Shown: positions 44,568 to 53,014 of the stretch, one piece after another
Layout: each line of letters starts with the position of its first letter
How positions within the stretch are numbered: the stretch's first letter is position 1
NCBI GenBank assembly: GCA_963762615.1
Contig: CAVXLG010000020.1
Span: 1,240,001 to 1,304,000, forward strand
Length of the DNA: 64,000 nucleotides
Direction of reading: 5' to 3'
Source: PALSA-505 sp963762615
Lineage (GTDB): Bacteria > Actinomycetota > Actinomycetes > Streptosporangiales > Streptosporangiaceae
Notes under the pieces: model-generated
Database searches by the model: none
What the model was told of the DNA's origin: nothing
Seen by the model: only the letters and a program-made list of their open reading frames with translations
Translations under genes and position numbers: made by a program

Positions 44568-45710
44568 ATGAAGATCGTAAGCCCGTTGCTGGCCGTCGTG
44601 CTGGCCGCTCTGTCGGTGGTTGCTATCCGGCAGGGCAGGCGAGCATGGCGCGATCCGGACTGGGAGCCGCGCTCGGGATCGCAGTCGCCGCGCAGTGTCG
44701 TGGCGCTGGCAGTCCTGATGGTCTCGTTCGCGGTGCTCCTCGCCGGAGCGTCGGTCTTGGCTAACGTGCCTGGGACGGGCTGGAAGGATGCTGGCGCGGG
44801 GCTGGCCGCTGCCGGTTTCGTGGCAATCACGTTCGCCGCGATCAGCATGGAAACGACCAAGAGGTTCGGGCGGCCACGATTCCTCATCCCGCCGCCGAGG
44901 CGGCCGGGCTACGAGCGGGCCGGCCCGCCCGGATCAGCCGAGCCGACCATCGCCGGGATTGCGGCAGCCAGCGAAGCGCGGGTTCGGGCGGCGGCCCGGG
45001 AGGCCGCCTGCTCGTTCAGCACGGCGGCGGATGCCGCGGGCTCGGCAGCCGCCAGCGAGTTCATCGTGATCGCCGGACAGGCAAGCCACCGGGGCGGAGC
45101 GGGCAGCGACGCCGGCCGGCTGACGCTCACCACCAGCCGGCTCCTGCTGAGTACGCGCCGTCCGAATCTTTCCGGCCAGAGCCGCTCGTGGCCGGTCGCG
45201 GATCTGCGCGCAGCCGTGGCCGGCCCCGGCGCGGACGCAATGACACTGCTGTTCGCAGACGGCCGCGAAGAGGTCTTTACCGTGGACAAGCACCGCGGCC
45301 TGTGGCTGGACAGAATCGACAAGCTGCTGTCCCTTCCCAGGCCGGTCACGAGCTGGTACGGCGACCCTGCCGACAGGGACCGGACCGTTGCCGTGCCCGA
45401 CGGAGCGGCCGTTCTGGTGCTGTGGCGGGCCGAGGCAGAGCAGCGCGACCGGCTGATCGGCTACCGGGTGCTGCTGGACCGCCGCAAGGTCGCAAAGATC
45501 CGGCCGGGGCAGCGGCTCGAGCTCCCGGTCTCGCCCGGCCGTCATGTCCTGCACCTGCGCTCGATCTGGGTCGGCAGCCAGTTCATCCCGTTTGTGGCCG
45601 GGGCCGGGCAGGTGCTCCGGTTCAGCTGCGAACCGGGAGGCTTCCCCGGCATGACCCAGGTCGACATGGAACGAGACGTAACCGGCTACATCAGGCTCCG
45701 CCGCCTGTAG
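44568..45710 (+). CDS. Membrane protein with PH-like and DUF2846-like domains
   Basis: 380 residues. There are three N-terminal hydrophobic segments (residues 5-25, 43-65 and 75-92), then a Pro/Arg-rich linker and an Ala-rich stretch. Residues about 150-250 resemble a bacterial PH-like domain (ASEFIVIAGQASHRGG, RLTLTTSRLLLSTRR, ADAMTLLFADGREEVFTVDKHRGLWLDRI). The C-terminal 100 residues (VLVLWRAEAEQRDRLIGYRVLLDRRKVAKIRPGQ, VSPGRHVLHLRSIWVGS) look like the DUF2846/PEGA-like beta domain. Both are cytoplasmic if the N-terminus anchors it. Function unknown. No clear operon partner. Confidence 0.7.
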   Translation: MKIVSPLLAVVLAALSVVAIRQGRRAWRDPDWEPRSGSQSPRSVVALAVLMVSFAVLLAGASVLANVPGTGWKDAGAGLAAAGFVAITFAAISMETTKRFGRPRFLIPPPRRPGYERAGPPGSAEPTIAGIAAASEARVRAAAREAACSFSTAADAAGSAAASEFIVIAGQASHRGGAGSDAGRLTLTTSRLLLSTRRPNLSGQSRSWPVADLRAAVAGPGADAMTLLFADGREEVFTVDKHRGLWLDRIDKLLSLPRPVTSWYGDPADRDRTVAVPDGAAVLVLWRAEAEQRDRLIGYRVLLDRRKVAKIRPGQRLELPVSPGRHVLHLRSIWVGSQFIPFVAGAGQVLRFSCEPGGFPGMTQVDMERDVTGYIRLRRL

Positions 45711-45717
45711 CCGCTGC

Positions 45718-45737
45718 CTTCCCCGGCGCTGGGGGAG
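45718..45737. terminator. Small convergent hairpin, possible terminator
   Basis: CTTCCCC-GGCGCT-GGGGGAG forms a 7-bp stem with one G-T pair, in the 42-bp gap between the convergent PH-like gene and the exporter gene. Stem length is modest and no T-run is present. Confidence 0.35.
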
Positions 45738-45752
45738 AAATCCGGGGCCGGG

Positions 45753-47183
45753 TCAGGTTGCTGTCGTCACCTTCGCGGGCTCTGGGTCTGCGGCGGGCTC
45801 GCGCCGCGGGGTTAGCACGGCCAGCGCGGTGCCGGCTCCGAGCAGTGAGAGTGCTGCGCAGGCGGCCATGGCGGGCCGGAAGCCGTCGGTGACGCCAGCG
45901 GCTGATCCGAGGTGCCCGTTGGCTGCGAAGACCGAGCTGACTATGGCGATCGCGAAGACTGCGCCGAAGCGCTGCATCATGTTGCAGATGCCTGATGCCT
46001 TTCCCATCTGCGACGGGGTGACGGCGCTCAGGACTGCGGTCGGCACCGTTGGCAGGGCCATCGAAATGCCGATGCCGGCGACGAGGAGCGCGAACACGAG
46101 CTCCAGGGTGCTGGCCGCGGGCGAGGCCTTGAGGGCGACCCAGCCGAAGCCGGCCGCCTGCAGGAGCAGGCCGGTAGCGATCACGGGGCGGCGTCCGATC
46201 CGGTCCGACAGCGCGCCGGCGACGGGCGAGATGAGCATGGGGGTCGCGAACCAGGGCAGCAGCCGCAGGCCGGCCTCCAGCGGTGAGTAGCCCAGCGCGA
46301 ACTGGAAGTACTGGGCGACGAGGAACCCGGCGGCGAAGACTGCGCCGGACATGAGGAACGCGGTCGCGTTTCCGGCTGCGAATGCCTGGATGCGCAGCAG
46401 CCGCAGCGGCAGCATTGGCTCGCGCGCCCGGCTCTCCCAGAAGAAGAACGCGGCCAGCAGGGCCGCACCCAAGGCCAGGGTGACGATGATCCCGGCGCTG
46501 CCCCAGCCGGCCTGGCCCGCGCGCACGAGTCCCCAGATAAGACAGACGACGCCGGCCGAGATGAGGGCGACTCCCGGCAGGTCGAGCCTGGCTCGGGCGC
46601 CGTGACTTTCCGGCAGCTGCCGGCGTGAGAGCAGGCTCGCGGCTATTCCGATCGGGACGTTGACCCAGAAGATCCAGTGCCAGTCGAGCCCCTCGGTGAC
46701 CGCGCCGCCGACCAGCGGGCCGATCGCGATGGCAAGCCCCGCGAGCCCGCCGTAGATGCCGACGATCGTGCCGCGCCGCTCGGCGGGGAACGCCGCCGTC
46801 AAGATGGTCAGGCTGAGCGGCAGCACGGCGGCGCCGCCGAGGCCCTGCACGGCGCGCGCTGCGATCAGCGCGGACGCGCTGGGAGAAAGGGCGCAGGCGG
46901 CTGAGGCGAGGGTGAACAGCACCAGGCCCGCGATGAAGACCTTGCGCCGGCCGAGCCGGTCGCCGAGCGCGGCGGCGGTGATGATGCCCGCCGCGAACGC
47001 GATCCCGTAGGCGTTCACCGTCCACTGCAGGGTCACCAGCCCGACGTGCAGATCGTGCTGCATCCGCGGCAGCGCCGTGATCACGACCAGCGAGTCCAGC
47101 ACCACCATGAAGTACGCCGCCGAGGTCAGCCCAAGGATCCAGCCGGGCCGAGGCTGCCGCCGCGCGGACATGCCCATACTCAT
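45753..47183 (-). CDS. MFS drug exporter, DHA2 (14-TMS) family
   Basis: 476 residues from ATG 47183. Characteristic segments are VVLDSLVVITALPRMQHDL with the family motif C region, the antiporter motif A LGDRLGRRKVFIAG and SDRIGRRPVIATG, the ARAVQGLGGAAVLPLSLTIL block and VGGAVTEGLDWHWIFWVNVPIG. About 14 hydrophobic helices. Proton-driven efflux of drugs or dyes is the family role. The ATG overlaps the stop of a short frame that has its own ribosome-binding site (47180-47287), and the gene is divergent from an ECF sigma factor across a large inverted repeat. Confidence 0.92.
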   Translation of the reverse strand: MSMGMSARRQPRPGWILGLTSAAYFMVVLDSLVVITALPRMQHDLHVGLVTLQWTVNAYGIAFAAGIITAAALGDRLGRRKVFIAGLVLFTLASAACALSPSASALIAARAVQGLGGAAVLPLSLTILTAAFPAERRGTIVGIYGGLAGLAIAIGPLVGGAVTEGLDWHWIFWVNVPIGIAASLLSRRQLPESHGARARLDLPGVALISAGVVCLIWGLVRAGQAGWGSAGIIVTLALGAALLAAFFFWESRAREPMLPLRLLRIQAFAAGNATAFLMSGAVFAAGFLVAQYFQFALGYSPLEAGLRLLPWFATPMLISPVAGALSDRIGRRPVIATGLLLQAAGFGWVALKASPAASTLELVFALLVAGIGISMALPTVPTAVLSAVTPSQMGKASGICNMMQRFGAVFAIAIVSSVFAANGHLGSAAGVTDGFRPAMAACAALSLLGAGTALAVLTPRREPAADPEPAKVTTAT

Positions 47184-47287
47184 TCGGCGCCCGCGCTCTC
47201 GAACCAGGCGCTCCCGGCGGCGATCGCGGCGGGCCGGCCGGGCGCGCAGTTCCCTGGCATGCGCCAGGCGAACAGGAACGTTGCCAT
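47180..47287 (-). pseudogene. Truncated YCII-like N-terminal fragment, 35 residues, coupled to the exporter
   Basis: ATG 47287 has AGAAGGA 7-8 bases upstream, and the frame encodes MATFLFAWRMPGNCAPG ... AWFESAGAE, then TGA overlapping the exporter ATG. It resembles the first third of YCII-type small proteins that begin M-A-K-F-x-x-x-Y-R and contain A-W-x-A-W-F-E-x-x-G-A. Either such a gene was cut by a deletion that fused the exporter to its translation signals, or this is a leader peptide. YCII genes commonly sit beside ECF sigma genes, as here. Confidence 0.45.
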
Positions 47288-47353
47288 GATCAGATCCTTC
47301 TGTCCAGCCGGCCCGGGGCCGGCAGTTGCGCGTGTCGATGAGGCAGATCCCGC

Positions 47354-47400
47354 GCGGACAGCGAACTGGGCGGTGGCAGCCCGCCCAGTTCGCTGTCCGC
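47354..47400. repeat. Perfect 20-bp inverted repeat with 7-bp loop
   Basis: The arm GCGGACAGCGAACTGGGCGG (47354-47373) is exactly complementary to 47381-47400, with loop TGGCAGC. It lies in the divergent gap, 67 bp left of the fragment start and 65 bp from the sigma-factor GTG. Too symmetrical for chance: candidate operator, RNA hairpin in one of the leaders, or a cruciform site. Confidence 0.85.
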
Positions 47401-47464
47401 ACGGGGTCTATACCGGAAGAAGCGGTACTGGAACCGGAGGAAGAGGTGATGGGCGGGTGGCGGG

Positions 47465-48472
47465 GTGACCGCGGATCTGATCGCCTGCGCCCGGGCTGGA
47501 GACGGTGAGGCGTTTCGCCAGCTCGTCGACCCGTACCGGCGCGAGTTGCAGGTGCACTGCTACCGGATCCTCGGCTCCGTCCAGGACGCCGAGGACGCGC
47601 TGCAGGAAACCCTGCTCGCGGCCTGGCGGGGCCTGGGCGGATTCGAGGGGCGTGCCTCGATCCGGACCTGGCTGTACCAGGTCGCCACCAGCAGTTGCCT
47701 GAAAGCGCTGCGATCGGCTAGCCGGCGCCCGCGGATGGACTGGCCGCCGTCCAGGATTGACCTGCCCGAGCCCACCCGGCTCGGCGAGACCTCCTGGCTC
47801 GAGCCCTACCCCGACGTCCTGCTCGAAGGCCTGGCCGACAGCGCGCCAGGCCCCGAAGCCCGCTACGAGGCTACCGAGGCGATCTCGCTGGCGTTCATCA
47901 CCGCTTTGCAGCTCCTGCCGCCTCGGCAGCGCGCTGTCCTCATCCTGCGGGATGTCCTGGGCTTGCGCGCCCGCGAAGCAGCCCGGATGCTCGACAGCAG
48001 TGAGGAGTCGGTGACCAGCGCGCTCAAGCGCGCCCGCGCCGCCTTGCAGCACCGGCTCCCCGCGGGAGGACAGCCGCCGCCCCCCGCCGCGAACTCCGCC
48101 CCTGAGCAAGAACTCCTCGCCCGCCTCACCAGGGCCTACCAGGACAGCGACCTGGACGCAGTCGTCGCCCTGCTCACCGATGACGTCCGGCTGGCCATGC
48201 CGCCGGCTCGGCTCGAATACGAGGGCCGGGCGCTCGCCGCCCGGTTCCTGGCAGCAACCGCTTTCCGGCCGGGCCGCAGCTTGCGGCTGGTCTTCACCCG
48301 AGCCAACCACCAGCCCGGTTACGGCCTGTACCTTCGTGACCCGCGTGCTAACGTCGCCCACGCCAGCGGGTTGCTGGTGCTCACCCTCGCCGGCCGCCGA
48401 ATCTGCGCCATGACAGGCTTTGACAACAGCGTCCTGGCCCGCTTCGGACTCCCCGCAATCCTGCCCGACTGA
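47465..48472 (+). CDS. ECF sigma factor with C-terminal SnoaL-like domain (SigG type)
   Basis: 335 residues from GTG 47465. Sigma-2: ARAGDGEAFRQLVDPYRRELQVHCYRILGSVQDAEDALQETLLAAWRGLGGFEGRASIRTWLYQVATSSCLKAL. Sigma-4: LQLLPPRQRAVLILRDVLGLRAREAARMLDSSEESVTSALKRARAALQ. Residues about 205-330 are an NTF2/SnoaL-fold extension (RLTRAYQDSDLDAVVALLTDDVRLAMPP), which in this class replaces a separate anti-sigma factor as the control element. It is divergent from the DHA2 exporter, a plausible target. Confidence 0.92.
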   Translation: MTADLIACARAGDGEAFRQLVDPYRRELQVHCYRILGSVQDAEDALQETLLAAWRGLGGFEGRASIRTWLYQVATSSCLKALRSASRRPRMDWPPSRIDLPEPTRLGETSWLEPYPDVLLEGLADSAPGPEARYEATEAISLAFITALQLLPPRQRAVLILRDVLGLRAREAARMLDSSEESVTSALKRARAALQHRLPAGGQPPPPAANSAPEQELLARLTRAYQDSDLDAVVALLTDDVRLAMPPARLEYEGRALAARFLAATAFRPGRSLRLVFTRANHQPGYGLYLRDPRANVAHASGLLVLTLAGRRICAMTGFDNSVLARFGLPAILPD

Positions 48473-48659
48473 GAGCATCACGGGAAAGCCCGGCTGATCG
48501 CACGGACGCGGATCCGGGTTCGCTCCCCGGCCGCTGGCGAACGGCCGCGGCCCCGCGCGCGCCCGGTGGCATTCCCAGGCGCCGGTTATCACCGGGAGCT
48601 GCGCATGACCCGAAAGCAAGCAACGTGTTTCCGGAAATCAGTTGTGCTAAGTTACGGGC
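48473..48659. promoter_or_regulatory. Upstream region of the winged-helix gene with a TTTCCGGAAA dyad
   Basis: A perfect 10-bp palindrome TTTCCGGAAA at about 48629-48638 lies about 20 bp before the GTG at 48660, with a TAAGTT -10-like hexamer downstream of it. It could be the autoregulatory site of the winged-helix protein. The rest of the gap shows nothing. Confidence 0.35.
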
Positions 48660-49274
48660 GTGGCTGACTGGAGTTTCCTGACCAATCACGCGCGGGTGCT
48701 GCTGTGCATCGCGCACGACCCGGGGGCGCGACTGCGCGACATCGCGGCCGACCTGGACATCACCGAGCGCACCGCGCACGGCATCATCACCGACCTGGTC
48801 GAGGCCGGCTACGTGGTGAAGGAAAAAGACGGCCGCCGCAATCGCTACCAGATCGAGGCCAACCTGCCGCTGCGCGAGCCCGCCAGCCGGGAGCCCGCCA
48901 TCGGCGAGGTCCTCGCCGTCCTGCTGGGTGGCCGGGACGGAGCCCCGGCGACCGGGCCGTCTCGTAACCGGTCCTTGCGCGTGTCCACGGAAACCCCCAC
49001 CTCAGGCCGGGCTCAGCCGCCGCGCTTACCGTCCGCGAACCCGTCTGCACCCGGCCATCCCCCAGTGAGGGCCCACCTGCTTCAGCGGGCGACCCGGCCT
49101 TGGCCGGCTGTTAATTCCGGCCAGCGCGCCGGCGTGCCGGCCGCCGGTTTCCGGTGCTTCTGCTTAGGTTTCTCCCATGGCGACGCGCGGTTACCGGCTG
49201 ACGGCCGTCTTCGCCTTCCTGATCGTCGCGGGCACTACGGCGGCCGGCTGGCACGGCGCCCGCCCGGCGGGTGA
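48660..49274 (+). CDS. Winged-helix DNA-binding protein, C-terminus uncertain
   Basis: Residues 1-75 form a MarR-like winged helix (SFLTNHARVLLCIAHDPGARLRDIAADLDITERTAHGIITDLVEAGYVVKEKDGRRNRYQIEA), matching small actinobacterial helix-turn-helix proteins usually about 100-120 residues long. After about residue 100 the frame becomes Arg/Pro-rich, loses any family character and overlaps the next gene by 98 bp, so the true stop has probably been lost to a frameshift near 48950. The real gene end is therefore uncertain. GTG start. Confidence 0.72.
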   Translation: MADWSFLTNHARVLLCIAHDPGARLRDIAADLDITERTAHGIITDLVEAGYVVKEKDGRRNRYQIEANLPLREPASREPAIGEVLAVLLGGRDGAPATGPSRNRSLRVSTETPTSGRAQPPRLPSANPSAPGHPPVRAHLLQRATRPWPAVNSGQRAGVPAAGFRCFCLGFSHGDARLPADGRLRLPDRRGHYGGRLARRPPGG

Positions 49275-49725
49275 CGCCGCGTCCCGGGTGGCAGCGATCC
49301 ACGTGCGGTCGCCGGGCCCGCGCGCGACGCCGGATGCCGCCGGGAGCCCGGTGCTCAGCGGCAAGGCCCGCAGTTCCTGCCCGGCCGCGGCGTCCGCCTG
49401 CGTGGACCTCAGCGACCACCTCACCTGGCTGCAGCTCGACGGGCGTATCAGCTACGGCCCGGTGCGGATGGAACCCGGGCCGCCCGGCACGCAGCACGCG
49501 ACCCCGCGCGGCACCTTCCACGTCCAGTGGAAGGCCGGCCCGCACTACATCAGCACCACATACCACGAGCCGATGCCGTACGCCGTATTCTTCGCCCCCG
49601 GCGGCGTCGCCTTCCACGGCGGCAGCCTCACCACCCCCTCGCATGGCTGCGTCCATCTGGACATTGGCAGCGCCCGCTACTACCACGGCCACCTGCCAGT
49701 CGGAGCCGAGGTCGCGGTCTTCTGA
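49177..49725 (+). CDS. Secreted L,D-transpeptidase (YkuD domain)
   Basis: 182 residues. An N-terminal membrane segment (YRLTAVFAFLIVAGTTAAGW) exports or anchors it. The catalytic motif FHGGSLTTPSHGCVHL gives the His and Cys of the H-G-x(6)-S-H-G-C-V-H-L signature. The beta-core is seen in CVDLSDHLTWLQLDGRISYGPVRMEPG and TPRGTFHVQWK. It would form 3-3 crosslinks in peptidoglycan or attach proteins. It is small, lacking the Ig-like domain of mycobacterial Ldt enzymes. Single gene, apparently independent of the winged-helix gene despite the overlap. Confidence 0.93.
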   Translation: MATRGYRLTAVFAFLIVAGTTAAGWHGARPAGDAASRVAAIHVRSPGPRATPDAAGSPVLSGKARSSCPAAASACVDLSDHLTWLQLDGRISYGPVRMEPGPPGTQHATPRGTFHVQWKAGPHYISTTYHEPMPYAVFFAPGGVAFHGGSLTTPSHGCVHLDIGSARYYHGHLPVGAEVAVF

Positions 49726-49772
49726 GCCTTCCCGGGCGAGTTCTGGCTGCGCGCCGCGACTGTCTTACTTCC

Positions 49773-51461
49773 TCACCCGGCGGGCGGCGGGAACGGCGGC
49801 AGGTTCTGGGCGCAGACGGTCCCCTTCGGCGGGAGGGCACCGGTGCGGAAGTAGGCGGTCATGTAGGTGCTGGCACAGGTGCTCGGGTTGAGCAATGCGG
49901 TGTGGCCGTAGCCGTGGACGACCAGCAGCCGGGCGTTGCCGAGCTGGCGAGTCATGGCGATGGTGTCCCGGAGCGGGATGAACGGGTCGGTGGTGTTGCC
50001 GATCACCAGGATGGGGCTGGTGCGGGCGTTCCACGGGCCGTTGTAGGTGTCCTGCCCGTGTACCGGCCAGGTGGCGCAGGGCTCGTCAAGGCTCCACAAA
50101 TCCGGCAGGCCGATCACGCCGCTGCGGCGCAGCACCAGGCGCTGCAGGCCGGCGTAGGCGCTCGCGGGAGGGCTCGGCGCCTCGTTGCACTGGACCGCGT
50201 ACCCTTGCTCGATCCCTGCGTAGTGCTGCCCGCCGTCCGTCTCCGCGGCCGGCGGGGTGCCTGGTGCGGCACTCGCCGTGCCGTTGCGTGCCGTCCAGAG
50301 CCGCTGGAGCCCTTGGGCAGCCTGGGGCCAGCCCAGGAAACTGCCGCCGGTCACCGGCGTGGTGTATGGCTGGACGAAACCGAGCGCGTCGCTGGCTGAG
50401 GTGACGACATCGGCGTAGGTGAAGGCTGTGCCGCCCAGGTTGATGGGTGCCTTCCTGAGCCGGGCGAGAAGCGTATCCCACTTGGCCTTGGTCGCGGCGG
50501 GACTGCCGGCCGAGAACGCGCAAGACTGTACGCTGCGCTGCCCGCAGATGCTCAGGAACGCATCGAGCGCGCTGGCCGCTGCCTTGTCGCTGCCCAGGCG
50601 CAGGTAGGTGCCCAGCCGGGGGTTCGGCCGCCCGCCGTCGGTCCAGGCCTCGGGCGGGACGTTGCCGTCCAGCACCAGCAGGCCGGCCCGGCGCGGGAAC
50701 AGGTTGGCGTAGGTGGCGCCGAGGAACGTGCCGTAGGAGATGCCCAGGTAATTCAGCTTGGGCTGGCCGAGCGCCTGGCGCAGCAGATTCAGGTCGCGCG
50801 CGCTGTCGGCGGTCGAGACGTGCCGCAGCAGCGCGCCGTTCCGCGCGGCGCAGATCCTGCCGAACTCGCGCCACCGTTGTATGTAGGCGCCCTGCTGGCG
50901 TTGGCCGACGGGGAACAGGGCGTACTTGCCGAAGAAGGCGCTTTCCGCGGCCGCACTGGGGAAACACTGGACCGCCGTGCTCGCCCCGGACCCTCGCGGG
51001 TCCCAGCTCACGATGTCGTACTGGCGCAGCAGTTCCCTCGGCCAGAACCCGATCCACTGCGGGAGCTGCACCGTACCAGCTCCACCGGGGCCGCCCGGGT
51101 TAAAGAAGATCACACCACGGCGGGCTGGACCGGTGGCCGCATGCTCCACCACCGCCAGCCTGATCTTCGTCCCGGCCGGATTCCGGTAATCCAGCGGGGC
51201 TGCCACCGTAGCGCACAAGAACCCGCCCGCCATCGCGGCCGCGCTACCAGCCGGACACCGGTGCCAGGCGACGGGCGGCACCACGCCCGGGGTGCCTGCG
51301 GCACCTGCCGGCCCAGCCCCGAGCGCTGGAACGAGCACGGACACCAGGGCCGCAGCGGCCACTCCCGCGCCGATCAATCGAACCCGGTGCCGTGTGCCGC
51401 GTCCGAACCCTTCCGGAGCGCAGGACAGCGAAATCTTTGTCCTGGAATGCTCGCTTCTCAT
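49773..51461 (-). CDS. Secreted alpha/beta hydrolase, tripeptidyl-aminopeptidase (TAP/SlpD) type
   Basis: 562 residues. Signal peptide residues about 26-55 (VRLIGAGVAAAALVSVLVPALGAGPAGAAG). Core alpha/beta hydrolase: oxyanion GGPGGAG, DIVSWDPRGSGAS, the nucleophile Ser in LGISYGTFLG, then the TAP-like C-terminal domain with Asp in GNTTDPFIPL and His in GYGHTALLNPSTC. Cys-rich C-terminal features match Streptomyces tripeptidyl aminopeptidases. It releases tripeptides from the N-terminus of peptides outside the cell. Convergent with the transpeptidase. Confidence 0.92.
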   Translation of the reverse strand: MRSEHSRTKISLSCAPEGFGRGTRHRVRLIGAGVAAAALVSVLVPALGAGPAGAAGTPGVVPPVAWHRCPAGSAAAMAGGFLCATVAAPLDYRNPAGTKIRLAVVEHAATGPARRGVIFFNPGGPGGAGTVQLPQWIGFWPRELLRQYDIVSWDPRGSGASTAVQCFPSAAAESAFFGKYALFPVGQRQQGAYIQRWREFGRICAARNGALLRHVSTADSARDLNLLRQALGQPKLNYLGISYGTFLGATYANLFPRRAGLLVLDGNVPPEAWTDGGRPNPRLGTYLRLGSDKAAASALDAFLSICGQRSVQSCAFSAGSPAATKAKWDTLLARLRKAPINLGGTAFTYADVVTSASDALGFVQPYTTPVTGGSFLGWPQAAQGLQRLWTARNGTASAAPGTPPAAETDGGQHYAGIEQGYAVQCNEAPSPPASAYAGLQRLVLRRSGVIGLPDLWSLDEPCATWPVHGQDTYNGPWNARTSPILVIGNTTDPFIPLRDTIAMTRQLGNARLLVVHGYGHTALLNPSTCASTYMTAYFRTGALPPKGTVCAQNLPPFPPPAG

Positions 51462-52401
51462 CGCATGATCACCCCTCCCGGGATAGTCGCCCGGCAGGCG
51501 CGGTGATGCCCGCCGGCCGATGCGCTCCGCAGGCCCCGAAACCGCAGGCCTGGCCGCCCCCTGATGACTGACCGGCCTGTTCTGATCGGCCGGGTTTCAC
51601 GGTGTGCCTCCGGCCTGGCGGGGCGGCCAAGGTAGCTGTGCTGGACGGTGGCCGAGAAGGCGGCGATCCCGTCGCGGCCCGGCGAACGCCATCGACCGCA
51701 GAACGGCCTGCCCGTCGCTGACGAGCAAGACCCGGTGGTCGCTGACGAAGAGCGGGCGATAGGACAGCTGCTGCCACATGCCACCTCGGCTTCGCTACGC
51801 GCTAGGCGCCACCGAGGTCCAGGGCAGCCGGGAGGAATCTAAATCTCGTCTACACGCAGATAAACGAGCACACTTTCTTATTCTCGACGCTACGCCCCAT
51901 TCGCGGGGGAAACAAGAGAGCCGGAGAAGAAGCAGCGCCGAGGCCTGCTCACTGTGACCGATGTGTACGATTTGTCTCCGGGCGATGCGATCGCCAGCGC
52001 CCCGCGAACGGCGCACCCCTTCAAAGGCGGCACCTCGCAGAAACTCATAATCCAGCCGCTGGCTATTCCAAAGAGCATGGATCAATCTGACGCTTCGGTG
52101 AGGGCACCCCAACGGCTCACACCTGCGAGCCGCCCAGGCGGATACGGATCGCAAAGCGATATCTGCATTGACCAGTGAGGTAATGTCTGGTATCGCCGGA
52201 CAGGCACCCGGATTGCTAGATGCTCGCGTGGCATCAGGGTCGGCGCGCTGCGGAAGCCGTGGTACAGATCATCCATTCCGGGTGCAACTGCGAAACCTTC
52301 AGTCCATGCTGGTGTCAAGGCCGAGCGATGATTTCGGCCCGGCCCGGCGGTCTGCCTGATAGATGCCGCCCGCGGCGGCCTGACCGCTAGAGGAGACAGC
52401 G
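51462..52401. other. Long intergenic region, partly AT-richer
   Basis: 940 bp without a convincing gene. Between about 51835 and 52090 the composition is noticeably less GC-rich than elsewhere, and a plus-strand GTG frame at 51954 (VTDVYDLSPGDAIASAP) and minus-strand frames run through it, but none looks like a known family or has a good ribosome-binding site. The hydrolase and reductase promoters should lie at its ends. Confidence 0.5.
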
Positions 52402-52998
52402 ATGGGCAAGGTGCTCGCAGGGATCACCATCTCGGTGGACGGCTTCATCACCGGGCCCGGCGATGGCCCCGGCTGCGGGCTCGGGGTCGGCGGCGAGCGC
52501 CTGCACTACTGGGTGTTCGGCGGTCCCTGGAGCTATGACTCGCCCGGGCGCGGGGAGCCGGCCGGCCAGGACAAGGCCTGGCTGGAGGAGACAATGGACG
52601 CCAACGGCGCGGTGATCGCCGGCCGCGGCACCTACGAGGCGGCCGGGCACTGGGGCGATAAGAACCCCTGGGGCGTCCCGGTCTTCGTGGTCACCCACCG
52701 CCCCGCAGAGCAGCCGCCGGGCGGTGAGTTCGTCTTCGCCGGGAGCCTCGCCGAGGCGGTCGATCAGGCCAAGGCCGCAGCCGGCGGCAAGCAGGTGCAC
52801 GTGATGGGCGGCGCAGACCTCATCCGCCAGGCCCTGGCGGCCGGGCTGGTCAACGAGCTCACGATCATCATCGCCCCGGTGATCCTCGGCGCCGGCAAGC
52901 ACCTGTTCGACGGGTTCGGCGAGTCACTGGAACTCGAGCACCTCGCAGTGCGCCAGTCGCCGTTCGCGACGTTCATCGACTACCGCGTCAAGAAGTGA
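52402..52998 (+). CDS. Dihydrofolate-reductase-family (RibD_C) protein
   Basis: 198 residues after GAGGAGACAGCG. It has GKVLAGITISVDGFITGPGDG, GAVIAGRGTYEAAGHWGDKNPWGVPVFVVTHRP and the conserved VHVMGGADLIRQALAAGLVNELTIIIAPVILGAGKHLFDG. These NADPH-binding reductase-fold proteins are abundant in actinomycetes and mostly uncharacterised. It lies 16 bp before a second member of the family, so the pair form an operon. Confidence 0.92.
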   Translation: MGKVLAGITISVDGFITGPGDGPGCGLGVGGERLHYWVFGGPWSYDSPGRGEPAGQDKAWLEETMDANGAVIAGRGTYEAAGHWGDKNPWGVPVFVVTHRPAEQPPGGEFVFAGSLAEAVDQAKAAAGGKQVHVMGGADLIRQALAAGLVNELTIIIAPVILGAGKHLFDGFGESLELEHLAVRQSPFATFIDYRVKK

Positions 52999-53014
52999 CG
53001 GCGGAGAGCCCCTG

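Noticed and set aside
51954..52178. A 74-codon GTG frame in the long gap
   Set aside because: No ribosome-binding site, no similarity to any family I recognise, and equally long frames exist on the other strand.
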